From contig JBHJHJ010000111.1 of assembly GCA_050330955.1 (NCBI GenBank), positions 1-14,128 on the forward strand: a DNA stretch of 14,128 bases, read 5' to 3'. The number at the start of each line of letters is the position of its first letter. Within the stretch, counting starts at the first letter, position 1. The translations under genes and the position numbers were made by a program. Shown piece by piece: positions 1 to 8,300 of the stretch. The notes beneath the pieces were generated by a model. The model saw only the letters and a program-made list of their open reading frames with translations. It was not told the origin of the DNA and did no database searches. This stretch comes from JBCCAG01 sp050330955. GTDB taxonomy: Bacteria; Cyanobacteriota; Cyanobacteriia; CAKZMO01.

Positions 1-351
1 ACGGCCATTGCCGCCAGCCATGTAGTCGTTTCCTTTGTTGCCGAAGATCTGGTCGCGACCGTTGTTACCGAAGATCTCATCATCGCCCTTGTTACCCGAC
101 AGCACGTCGTTGCCGGCCCCACCGACAATGATGTCATCGCCGGAGCCGCCGCTGATGGTGTCACCAGCTTGCCCGCCGTTGATGAAATCAGCGCCGCCGT
201 TTCCATTGATGTAGTCGCGGCTTCGTCCACCTTTGATGCGATCGCGGCCTGTGCCGCCAAAGATGAGATCCCGGCCATTGCCGCCGCTGATGTCGTCATC
301 TCCGGCTTGGCCCTGAAGAATATCGGCACCGCCCTGACCCTGGATGGCGTC
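1..351 (-). repeat. RTX nonapeptide repeat block (coding)
   Basis: Residues about 345-461 of the RTX protein consist of some twelve imperfect nine-residue units with glycine pairs and aspartate (for example GGNGRDLIF, GGSGDDIIV, GNKGDDEIF). Several units carry arginine at the position after N-G (GNGRD, GTGRD, NNGRD), and the later units replace the first GG with GN. In DNA this gives a degenerate 27-base periodicity. The block continues beyond the window. Confidence 0.85.
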
Positions 352-1383
352 ATTGTCAGATGTACCGCTAATTTCCTCAGAGGCATCAGTTCCCGTAATA
401 GTGTTGTCGGTGTCTGGAAATACTTCCCCGTCATTATCTGGGGCGTCAACAACAGGCGTTTCACCGTCCGTCACAGGAGGAGTTGGCGTTTCCGTAGGAG
501 CGCTCGGAGTCTCTGCTGGAGTTTCACCGGGAGTTTCAGCTGGCGTTTCGGTGGGCGTCTCTACAGGAGTCTCGGTGGGTTCAGGTTCGGTCACTTCCAA
601 GTTAACGGATTGGCTTGTTGTAAATGAGCCGCCGCCAAATTCTGCAATATATGCGTTAACAGAAGCTAGATCATCTACGGCGTCGAACCATTGGCCGAGG
701 GGAACAAAATTAAAGGTTGTCGCATCAGAAACTGCAACGGCAGGCTCGTCATCCCCGCCGTTAGGTTCGGTGCCAAAAAAGTTGTTAAAGGTAAAAGGCT
801 GATTTGCCTCAGGGCCAACAACCCATCCCTCAAAAGCCTCAGTGGCAACCCCACCAATCCAAGCATTTGCTGCGATTAGGGGATTGATGAAATCCTGTTC
901 TGCCTGGGAGGTGATGGTTGCGAGAAACCCTGCCTCTCCAAGAAAAGTGGTATTGGCAGCTGCTGATTGTGCGGCGGTGGCACTTATGTCACTGGCTACA
1001 AACTCATAAAAGCTACCGTCAAAAAACTTTCTGTCCCCATTGTTTGCAAATTCTGTAATTGCAATTTCAATGGCTTTATCACCTACTCCAGCCGTGTTGG
1101 CGTAGGTAATTGCCTGTAGGGCAGCCTCATAATCTGCTTCAGAAGCTGTTCCAGACAGGGTCAACACCCCTGTTTCATCGTCATATGCAGCTGTGATTGT
1201 TGCGGGAAGTGCAGCAAAAGTTAGCTCATCTTGGGCCGAATCAAAGCCCGTAGTGATGCTGACAGTGACGCCATTGAGGTCGCCTAGCCCATCGGCTAAA
1301 AGATTGGCACCTAATTCTGAAAGCGAAATAGAGCTATCTTCTTCCAGAGATAGAGGAGTAAGTGAATTAACTAGATCAGCCAT
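1..1383 (-). CDS. Secreted RTX calcium-binding protein with C-type lectin-like domain (partial)
   Basis: The reading frame is open for 461 codons from an ATG at 1383 to the left edge, so the C-terminus is missing. Residues about 35-110 resemble the cadherin/VCBS-like beta segment of large secreted bacterial proteins (LTLSGTASEADYEAAL, then AITYAN). Residues about 117-250 look like a C-type lectin fold: GFLATITSQAEQDFI at 152-166, AWIGG at 174-178, an EPN triplet at 206-208 (the calcium/mannose-type motif of classical C-type lectins) and QWFD at 231-234 in place of the usual WND. Residues 263-310 are an acidic, proline-rich linker of E-T-P units. From about 345 to the edge there are RTX nonapeptides of the GGxGxDxI type, which bind calcium in a parallel beta-roll. 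There is no N-terminal signal peptide, as expected for type I secretion, whose signal would be at the missing C-terminus. No clear Shine-Dalgarno site precedes the ATG. The domain reading is firm; the ligand is unknown. Confidence 0.88.
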   Translation of the reverse strand, partial: MADLVNSLTPLSLEEDSSISLSELGANLLADGLGDLNGVTVSITTGFDSAQDELTFAALPATITAAYDDETGVLTLSGTASEADYEAALQAITYANTAGVGDKAIEIAITEFANNGDRKFFDGSFYEFVASDISATAAQSAAANTTFLGEAGFLATITSQAEQDFINPLIAANAWIGGVATEAFEGWVVGPEANQPFTFNNFFGTEPNGGDDEPAVAVSDATTFNFVPLGQWFDAVDDLASVNAYIAEFGGGSFTTSQSVNLEVTEPEPTETPVETPTETPAETPGETPAETPSAPTETPTPPVTDGETPVVDAPDNDGEVFPDTDNTITGTDASEEISGTSDNDAIQGQGGADILQGQAGDDDISGGNGRDLIFGGTGRDRIKGGRSRDYINGNGGADFINGGQAGDTISGGSGDDIIVGGAGNDVLSGNKGDDEIFGNNGRDQIFGNKGNDYMAGGNGR

Positions 1384-2227
1384 GCTCAGTAAAATCTATC
1401 TAACTAAGGTTGACGAATGTATAACTTAGACGGGTTTCAAGCCTGGGTTTTGAGGCCGGATGAAATATTAGTAGATGGCAGTGATAAAGTTAGCTCTTTT
1501 CTAAAAGACGGTTCTTACCCACAAAAAATTATGTCAAAGCGAATATTCAAACACATGAAAAGTTTAAGATCTTGCGTAAGATATTAGCTTGTAAAAAAGT
1601 GGTGAGCTAAAAGCAGCTTCAATCTTTGAAAACGACTGCTAATTTAAATGAAATTACAGCAGCTCCATAGTCAAGAATTAAGTCTGCTTGAAAAGAGCTA
1701 AGCTAATTCGATTTCTTTGAGCGCTCAAGAAATCGATGGATTTGATCAAATTTGCAGTTCCCTGATTCCATTTTTTATGGAAAGCTTCCTCATGTAAGTG
1801 TGTGGCTAGCGCCTATTGAAAGCGTCGCTTGTGATAGCTTCCTACTTGGGAGGAGGTTACGCATCCTGTTGGCTGTATTTCTATAATCTAGGTGACATGG
1901 CACTTGAGACCAAAGCCATTGAATCTAAATGATAGAACTAGCGTAGAAAATCAATGATAGACTATTGAAATTCCTTGTGATATGTCGCGGAGTTCGGAAG
2001 TCTGTCACAGACTATACCTACACTAGCAATATAAAATTACTAGAGCGGTCAAAGTGAAGCTGCTTTTATCGTGTCTTTACGATTTGATGGCTTCAGATGA
2101 GGATTGTTTGCGATAAGCCGGACTTTTTTCACTGTCTAAGAAAGCAGACCAAAGTTATGGCAAACCAGTGGCTTTAGACAGAAGATTGTGTTGTAAAGGA
2201 GCTCTCTTCATCTTCGCTACTCCTTCA
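1384..2227. other. AT-rich intergenic region without a convincing gene
   Basis: This stretch of about 840 bases separates the start of the RTX gene from the end of the DUF2079 gene. It is clearly more AT-rich than its surroundings and holds no GCGATCGC octamer. A 56-codon open frame on the plus strand (1417-1587, starting MYNLDGFQAWVLRP) has only a weak AAGG upstream and no recognisable family. Palindromes lie at 1708-1736, 1740-1751, 1766-1782 and 1999-2013. An imperfect nine-base stem (2193-2201 with 2220-2228) touches the DUF2079 stop codon but lacks a following T-run on the minus strand, so it is not a good terminator. No transposase remnant or RNA gene was recognised. The promoter of the RTX gene should lie near its left end, but no -35/-10 pair with proper spacing stood out. 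Confidence 0.7.
1708..1751. repeat. Two adjacent palindromes in the intergenic region
   Basis: Bases 1708-1736 form a nearly perfect palindrome: a 14-base arm centred on GAGCGCTC, with one extra T in the left arm. Three bases further on, 1740-1751 is the perfect 12-base palindrome ATTTGATCAAAT. Neither is followed by a T-run, so they look more like protein-binding sites or a cruciform than a terminator. No regulator can be assigned. Confidence 0.5.
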
Positions 2228-3886
2228 CTAATTATTTAGCAATTTGAAGTCTTGCCACTGCATCAGTGCTTTAGGCTGAGTCGCTGCATTTTGCTGTAGC
2301 AAAACAACCCCATCTTCAAACTCAACCAGCCCGTACTGTGATCGCTCAATTAAACGATCAACTCGGGGCACCATACGATGCAGGCGGTCCGCATCGTCCG
2401 CAAAGGCAGCGCCATACTGCTGCAGTTGCCACAGATCTGCGATCGCATAGGTCACTAAAGTTTCCTCCCCTGCATCAGTTATGAGGCGCATTGCCGGAAA
2501 CCGAATAATTTCCCGGCGGCTGGATAGGTGGGGCACGATGTGGGTCGTCGCAGAGACGCTGGCATCCAGGGGGATTTGGGCGATAAGACCTCGAATGGCG
2601 TTAACGTGGGTCCACTGCCTTGCTGGGGAGATGTAGACCCGGGGCTGAAATGAGTCGGGCACCAAAAACGACAGTGCCCGGTTGGGGTTAGACGTCACCG
2701 TAAACAGCAGGGATAGTCCGATGCAGAATATCCAAAACCGCTGCCGCCACCGGAATTTTAGTCCCTGGGGATGTTCTGACCACCACAAAATGGCGCCGTA
2801 GAAGAATCCAGGCACCACCGTCAGGGCGTAGCGCAGGTTGATGGCTAGGGCAGTGCTATCGTCGCGGATGAATAGCTTGGCCAAGGGAAACGCGTTTAGG
2901 GCCCAGGCCGAGGGAGAAATGGCGGGAATAAACGCCAGGGGGAGCCACTGGGCCAGTAGGTATCTTAGGGTGCGGTCAACGGGTGTGACGAGGTCGGAGA
3001 CGAGCTGCCTCGGCTTGGTCAACAGCCCCCTGATAACATCGAGGGTGGTCGCCTCATCGCTGTCGACGTAAGGGGCAAACTGCTCAATCATAAAGCGGCG
3101 GGAGATGTCCTCAGAAAACATCGGCATCACTACATTGGTGAGCACTAGCATATAGCCCAGACTGATGACGCAGGTGGTCAGCCCTAGCAGCGGCTCGCGG
3201 CGGCTCGCGAGCAGGTAGGCGCCAATGCTGAACAGAATGACGCCGGTATCTTCTCGAATAGCCAAGATGGCGGCAGCGGCCAGCCAAAACACCCACCAGC
3301 GCCGCTGTTCTAGGGCTAAGAAGAGGGTGAAGGTAAACAGGGGGACCTGGCACAAATCGTGGAAGTTGGCCAAGCTAGGGCCAATCACCGCATTGGCGGC
3401 GTAGAAGCTAACGGTGATTAGGGTGGCGATCGCCACCCCCAACCGCTCTCGGGCCAGTCGGTACAGCAGAAGCCCTGCGATGGTCAACAGCGTAATCTGC
3501 AGCACCAGCAGCGTGGCGGGGTGGGGCAGCAGGGCGTACAGCGGAAGCCACAGCACTAGGGCTGGGGTGAAGTGCTGGCCCAGGCGGTGATAGCCCACCT
3601 CAGGAATCTGGCCGTCGTGCACCACGGGGGTTGAGAGCGTGGAGGATAGGGAGCTTTGGAAAAGCCTGCCGTGGCTGCCGTTCCAGAACACCTGGTTGAA
3701 GATGCCCTGGTCAAAGGAGGCGTAGGACGGGTACATGCTGTAGTGGCGGTGCAGCAGCAGCAGGACAAGCACGACCCAAAACAGCAGCGCGGCGGCGATC
3801 GTCCCCTGGCTGAGGCCAAACCGCTCGGGCTCTGCCCACTTAAACGGTGTCCAACTGAACCGTTTCCCTTGGATCTGCTGTTCCAT
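2228..3886 (-). CDS. DUF2079 family multi-pass membrane protein
   Basis: This is a hydrophobic protein with roughly nine to ten predicted membrane segments and a soluble C-terminal tail of about 130 residues. Counting from an upstream GTG at 3925, the family signature is FDQGIFNQ at 71-78, HFTP at 118-121, FHD at 188-190 and REDTG at 224-228, with a first membrane helix at about 41-58. These features match DUF2079, a family of bacterial membrane proteins that resembles GT-C glycosyltransferases. A lipid-linked-sugar transferase role is therefore possible, but no substrate can be named. The start is uncertain. ATG at 3886 (MEQQIQG) gives 552 residues. GTG at 3925 gives 565, but the extra part is mostly encoded by a 15-base tandem duplication (LLRTTLLRT). 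Neither start has a clear Shine-Dalgarno site, and the ATG is preferred. The gene is divergent from the RND operon. A perfect HIP1-centred 18-base palindrome lies inside it at 3421-3438. Confidence 0.85.
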   Translation of the reverse strand: MEQQIQGKRFSWTPFKWAEPERFGLSQGTIAAALLFWVVLVLLLLHRHYSMYPSYASFDQGIFNQVFWNGSHGRLFQSSLSSTLSTPVVHDGQIPEVGYHRLGQHFTPALVLWLPLYALLPHPATLLVLQITLLTIAGLLLYRLARERLGVAIATLITVSFYAANAVIGPSLANFHDLCQVPLFTFTLFLALEQRRWWVFWLAAAAILAIREDTGVILFSIGAYLLASRREPLLGLTTCVISLGYMLVLTNVVMPMFSEDISRRFMIEQFAPYVDSDEATTLDVIRGLLTKPRQLVSDLVTPVDRTLRYLLAQWLPLAFIPAISPSAWALNAFPLAKLFIRDDSTALAINLRYALTVVPGFFYGAILWWSEHPQGLKFRWRQRFWIFCIGLSLLFTVTSNPNRALSFLVPDSFQPRVYISPARQWTHVNAIRGLIAQIPLDASVSATTHIVPHLSSRREIIRFPAMRLITDAGEETLVTYAIADLWQLQQYGAAFADDADRLHRMVPRVDRLIERSQYGLVEFEDGVVLLQQNAATQPKALMQWQDFKLLNN

Positions 3887-3915
3887 TGTTCTGAGTAAAG
3901 TTGTTCTGAGTAAAG
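3886..3915. repeat. Perfect 15-base tandem duplication at a gene start
   Basis: TTGTTCTGAGTAAAG occurs twice back to back (3886-3900 and 3901-3915). It lies immediately upstream of the ATG preferred for the DUF2079 gene; the ATG itself includes base 3886. The unit is five codons long, so the frame stays open and the upstream GTG start remains possible. Confidence 0.95.
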
Positions 3916-3981
3916 CGGCCAACACTACAGACTACGAGTATAGGCACTAGTGGGCTTTAGAATCTGGCCTCGGGTAGCCGT

Positions 3982-4025
3982 GCTATAACTGTTAAAGAAA
4001 TCTAAAGTTGTGGCGCGGTTATAGC
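3982..4025. promoter_or_regulatory. Inverted repeat between divergent genes, possible operator/promoter
   Basis: GCTATAAC (3982-3989) is mirrored exactly by GTTATAGC (4018-4025), 28 bases apart, in the gap between the DUF2079 gene and the RND operon. Each arm contains TATAAC, a fair -10 hexamer: on the plus strand towards the RND genes and on the minus strand towards the DUF2079 gene. I could not find matching -35 boxes at 16-18 bases. The pair may be divergent -10 elements or a binding site for a regulator. No regulator gene is next to it. Confidence 0.35.
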
Positions 4026-4041
4026 CAAAGCAGGTTGCTCT

Positions 4042-5310
4042 ATGGCCTTTCAGACAAGAATGGTGTCCTGGCTTTTGGTAACGGGGCTTTTGGTGCCAGC
4101 GGGCTGCACCTTCGAGTCGAAAAGTAGTGCCCAATCTGGGTCACTCGAGGCGGAAGCAAACCAGCCGCCTGTCGTCGAGCTAGCCATAGCACAGCCCGAT
4201 ACGGCCCTGAGTCAGCTCAGCTACACTGGGACGACTCGGCCTGTTCAGCAAATTTCCCTCACCTCACGAGTCGAGGGGCAGTTGTTAACCCTGCTGGTTG
4301 ATGTGGGGGATGCGGTAAGCCGAGGGCAGGCGATCGCCCGACTAGACGACAGTCTCCTCGTCACCGCTGTGCAAGAAGCCGAAGCCGAGGTCGCCGCACG
4401 GCAGTTTGACGTGGACCAGGCGCAGTCTCAGCTCGCGGAGGCCCGCACGGGCGTCGAGCTAGCGCGGGCGACGCTGCAGCAGGCCGAAGTCGATGCTAAA
4501 CGGCTGCAGGACTTAGCCCAAAGCGGCGCCATTGCCGAGCAAGATGCAGAACTCGCTGAAACCGACCGCCGGACGGCTGAACAGGTTCTGAAGTCTGCTG
4601 AGGAGCAGGTGCGCACCCGCGAGCAGGCGATCGCCTCAGCGCGACAGCGGGTGGATTCTCAGCAGGCCATCGCCCGTCAGGCGCGGGAGCGACTCACCTA
4701 TGCCCGCCTTGATTCCCCCATTTCTGGGACTGTTTTGAGTAAGGCGGCTGAGCCGGGAGATATCGTGCAGCCCGGTGGGACGGTGCTGGAAATCGGGGAC
4801 TTGAGCGAAGTGGAAGTCCTGATTGACGTCTCTGATCGCGATCGCCCCAGCATCGACGTTGGCCAGCCGGTTGAGGTGACGCTAGATGCCTTCCCGGGTC
4901 AGACTTTCTCAGGCCAGGTCTCTCGCATCTCCCCAGTGGCCGATGCCGCCGGGCGGCTGATTCCGGTGGAAATTACCATGCCGAACCCTGAGGATGCCAT
5001 TGGCAGTGGCCTGCTGGCGCGAGTTCACGTTGATACGGGTTCCCGCCGAGCCATCTCCATTCCTGAGAGCGCCCTCGACTTGCGGGACGCCGAGCAGTCC
5101 AATACCAGTGATCGCTCAGTGGTGTTCGTCGTGAATGGCGAAGGAGACCGCCCCGCTTTAGAGGAGCGGCCCGTGCAGCTTGGCCAGCGCCAGGACAACC
5201 GGATCGAAATTTTAGCGGGTCTGGAGTCTGGAGAAACCTACGTCGTCGAGAGCGATCGCCCCTTAACGGCGGGGCAAACCGTCAAGCGCAGCCTGCTGTC
5301 AGAGACCTGA
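4042..5310 (+). CDS. RND efflux periplasmic adaptor (membrane-fusion) lipoprotein
   Basis: This 422-residue protein has the layout of HlyD/AcrA-type adaptors, which join an inner-membrane RND permease to an outer-membrane channel. Residues 1-21 form a signal peptide ending VPAG before Cys22, a somewhat irregular lipobox (Pro at -3), so lipid anchoring is likely. The first half of the lipoyl domain is at about 70-104 (VDVGDAVSRGQAIARLDD). A long alpha-helical coiled-coil hairpin follows at about 106-218, rich in Ala, Gln and Glu with a turn near 160-166. The second lipoyl half is at about 224-253 (SPISGTVLSKAAEPGD), then a beta-barrel at about 256-330 and a membrane-proximal domain to the end. 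An AGG at 4032-4034, eight bases before the ATG, supports the start; Met7 is an alternative. The permease gene follows after 71 bases in the same direction, so the two are very likely one operon. The substrate cannot be read from the sequence. Confidence 0.93.
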   Translation: MAFQTRMVSWLLVTGLLVPAGCTFESKSSAQSGSLEAEANQPPVVELAIAQPDTALSQLSYTGTTRPVQQISLTSRVEGQLLTLLVDVGDAVSRGQAIARLDDSLLVTAVQEAEAEVAARQFDVDQAQSQLAEARTGVELARATLQQAEVDAKRLQDLAQSGAIAEQDAELAETDRRTAEQVLKSAEEQVRTREQAIASARQRVDSQQAIARQARERLTYARLDSPISGTVLSKAAEPGDIVQPGGTVLEIGDLSEVEVLIDVSDRDRPSIDVGQPVEVTLDAFPGQTFSGQVSRISPVADAAGRLIPVEITMPNPEDAIGSGLLARVHVDTGSRRAISIPESALDLRDAEQSNTSDRSVVFVVNGEGDRPALEERPVQLGQRQDNRIEILAGLESGETYVVESDRPLTAGQTVKRSLLSET

Positions 5311-5381
5311 GGTTTCCCATGCCCAGGGACGCGTCGTCCGGCCAATACAGGCACACAAGACCCTCATTGAGCTAGTTCCCC

Positions 5382-8300
5382 ATGACTCAGATGCCGCCCG
5401 CAACAATAAGCACACTAGCCATTCGGCGGCACATCGGCACGCTGGTGATTACCCTAGCGGTGGTAGTGCTGGGGCTGTTCGTCGTCGGGCGCATGCCGGT
5501 AGATCTGCTGCCGTCGATTACCTATCCCCGCATTGGGGTGCGGGCCGATGCGCCAGGGGTGGTGCCTGAGGTGGCGGTCAATGAGGTCACCCGCCCCCTA
5601 GAAGAAGCCCTTGCCGCCACAGAAGGGGTGGTGCAAATCTTCTCCCAGACCCGCGAAGGCCGCATCAGCATCGACCTATTTTTTAAGCCGGGGGAAGACA
5701 TTGACCAGGCGCTCAACGACGCTACCGCAACCCTGAACCGCGCTCGGGACGTCCTGCCCGATACGGTAGATCAGCCGCGGCTATTCAAGTTTGACCCGTC
5801 CCAGCTCCCCGTGTACGAAATCGCTTTGACCTCGGCCTCCCTGGAACCGGTGGCGCTGAGAGTTTTCGCCGACGAGGAGCTGGCCCGCGAGCTGCTGCGG
5901 GTTCCGGGGGTGGCCAACGTAGATGTCTCAGGTGGGGTGCAGGAAGAGGTCCAAGTGAACCTCGATCTGCAGCGCTTGCAGGCGGTTGGTCTAGACCTGA
6001 CAGACGTGCTGGACGCTCTAGAAGAGCGCAACCAAGACACGTCAGGGGGACTCGTGCGCGGCGGCGGGGCAGAGTCCCTCACCCGGCTGGTGGGCAAGTT
6101 TTCCACGGCAGACGAGGTGCGAAACCTGGCGATTGAAATCGAAGACACCACGCCGCCCCAGCAGGTTTACCTGAGGGACATCGCCGAGGTGATCGACGGC
6201 ACCGAGGAGCAGCGCATCCGCGTCAACCTCAACGGCCAGCCCGCGGTGAAGGTGAGCGTACAAAAGCAGCCCGACGCCAACACCATTGCGGTGGTGGACG
6301 GCGTCAAGGCCAAGCTCGACACGCTGCGCGACGCTGGGCTGATTCCAGCAGACATGGACATGGTAGCCACCCTGGATGAATCCAGGTACATCCGCAACTC
6401 CATCAAAAACGTGGCGATCGCCGGCCTAACCGGGGCTGCGCTGGCGGCGATCGCGGTGCTGTTCTTTCTGGGGTCGCTGCGACAAACCATTGTCATTGTG
6501 CTGGCCATACCCCTGGCAACCCTGACGGCGCTGCTGCTGATGGGGGTGTTCGGGCTGTCGCTCAACGTCTTTAGCCTGGGTGGTTTGGCGTTGGGGGTCG
6601 GGATTGTGGTAGATAACGCCATTGTCATGCTGGAGAATATCGCCAAGGGCGTGGCCATCCCCGCTAAAAAGGCGGCTCTGGCGGCGGGATCTATTAATAA
6701 TAACGGGAGAATTAACGAAACCAGCGGCAGGGCTGCTGACCGCGCTCAAGGTAGAGCCGAAATCATGCGGCAGGCCGAAGAGAGCAGCCGAGAGCTGGAG
6801 TCGGCCTTGCTGGCCTCCACCACCACTAACCTGGTGGCTGTGCTGCCGTTCCTGCTCATCGGCGGCTTTATCGCCCTGCTGTTCAGCGAGCTCATTTTGA
6901 CCATCAGCTTCGCCGTAGCAGCCTCTTTAATAATTGCCCTCACTGTGGTGCCTGCCCTGGCCTCACGTCTGTTCGCTATTCGCTGGTCCAGCGGTGTTGA
7001 TAAGCTAGGCCCCATTCTCGCCTTCGGGCGGCAGCTTGACCGGCTCACCCAGAGCTACAGCGACCGGCTGAGCTGGGTGCTGCGCCACCGGTTGCTGGTG
7101 ATTGCGATCGCCTTTCTTATCCTAGGCGGCAGCAGCGTCTGGATGGCAGGGCAGCTGCCGCAGGAGATCTTGCCCCGCATCGATACCGGGCAGGCTTCAC
7201 TCCGGGTGCAGTTTCCCCCCAGCACCCCCATTGAAGATAACCAGCGGGTGATGAGCGCCATCGATGATCTGCTGCTGGCACAGCCGGAAACCGAGTACGC
7301 CTTCACCACCTCCGGCGGGGCGCTGTTCGCCAGCATCACCAGTGAAAACGCCCTGCGCGGGTCCAGCACCGTCACCCTGAAACCCGGCAGCAACATCTCC
7401 ACCTATGTGGACCAGGTCAACCAGATCATTGGGGAGCAAATTCCGGTGGTAGACACCTCCATCCGCGTCCGGCCTGACTCGGTGCGTGGCCTGATTCTCA
7501 CCAACTCCCCCACCCGCGATGACATCGACGTGCTGTTCCAGGGCACCAGCGTCGAAAGCCTGGATGAAACCGGCAGGATTGTGCTAGAGGCGCTCAACCA
7601 GAATGCCACCCTGGCCCGCTATCAGTTTGACGCCGCGCCGCCGCTGCCGGAGGTGCAGATTCGCCCCGACTGGGAGCGGGCGGCGGACCTTGGCCTAACG
7701 GCGAGAGCGCTGGGGGACACGATCCAAACGGCGCTGGACGGCGCGGTGCCCACCCAGCTGCAGCGTAGCGATCGCCTGGTGGATATTCGGGTCCAGCTCC
7801 CGCCTGGTAGCGTGCAGGTCCCCTCACAGCTCTCCGCCATACCGCTCTTCACAGCCGACAATCAGGCGGTGCAGCTTGGGGATGTGGCCGAGATTGAAGC
7901 AGGGCAAGCCCCCGGAGAAATTCAGCGGATTAACCAGCGGCAGATTTTGCTAATTGAGGGCAGCTTGGCCGAGGGTGCGAGTTTGAGCGAGGCCCTAGCG
8001 GAAGTGGACGCGATTCTGGCGGATTTGGAGCTGCCTGAGGACGTCATCCGGCTGCCTAGCTTCGTTGCTGACGCCAACCAGGCGCTGCAGTCCTCCCTTA
8101 GGACCCTCAGTCTGCTGGCGGTCTTTTTAGTATTTGTGGTCATGGCGCTGCAGTACAACTCGCTGATTGACCCGCTGGTGATTATCTTGACGGTGCCGCT
8201 GGCGCTGGCGGGCGGCATCTGGGGCCTGTTCTTTACCCAGACGGCGGTGGGGGCCACGGTTATCGTGGGGGCGGTGCTGCTGGTGGGCATCGTGGTCAAC

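Noticed and set aside
1..351. Regularly repeated DNA that might suggest a CRISPR array or a minisatellite
   Set aside because: The repeat is degenerate, 27 bases long, in frame and without unique spacers. It encodes RTX nonapeptides.
169..802. Two long overlapping open frames on the plus strand, Val/Gly/Ser-rich
   Set aside because: They are antisense to the RTX protein. Their repetitive composition is the mirror of the E-T-P linker and nonapeptide codons, and the minus-strand frame has clear domains.
1588..2227. Possible decayed insertion sequence or toxin gene in the AT-rich region
   Set aside because: I found no long frame, no transposase motif and no terminal inverted repeats. Short stems at 1766-1782 and 1999-2013 are not enough.
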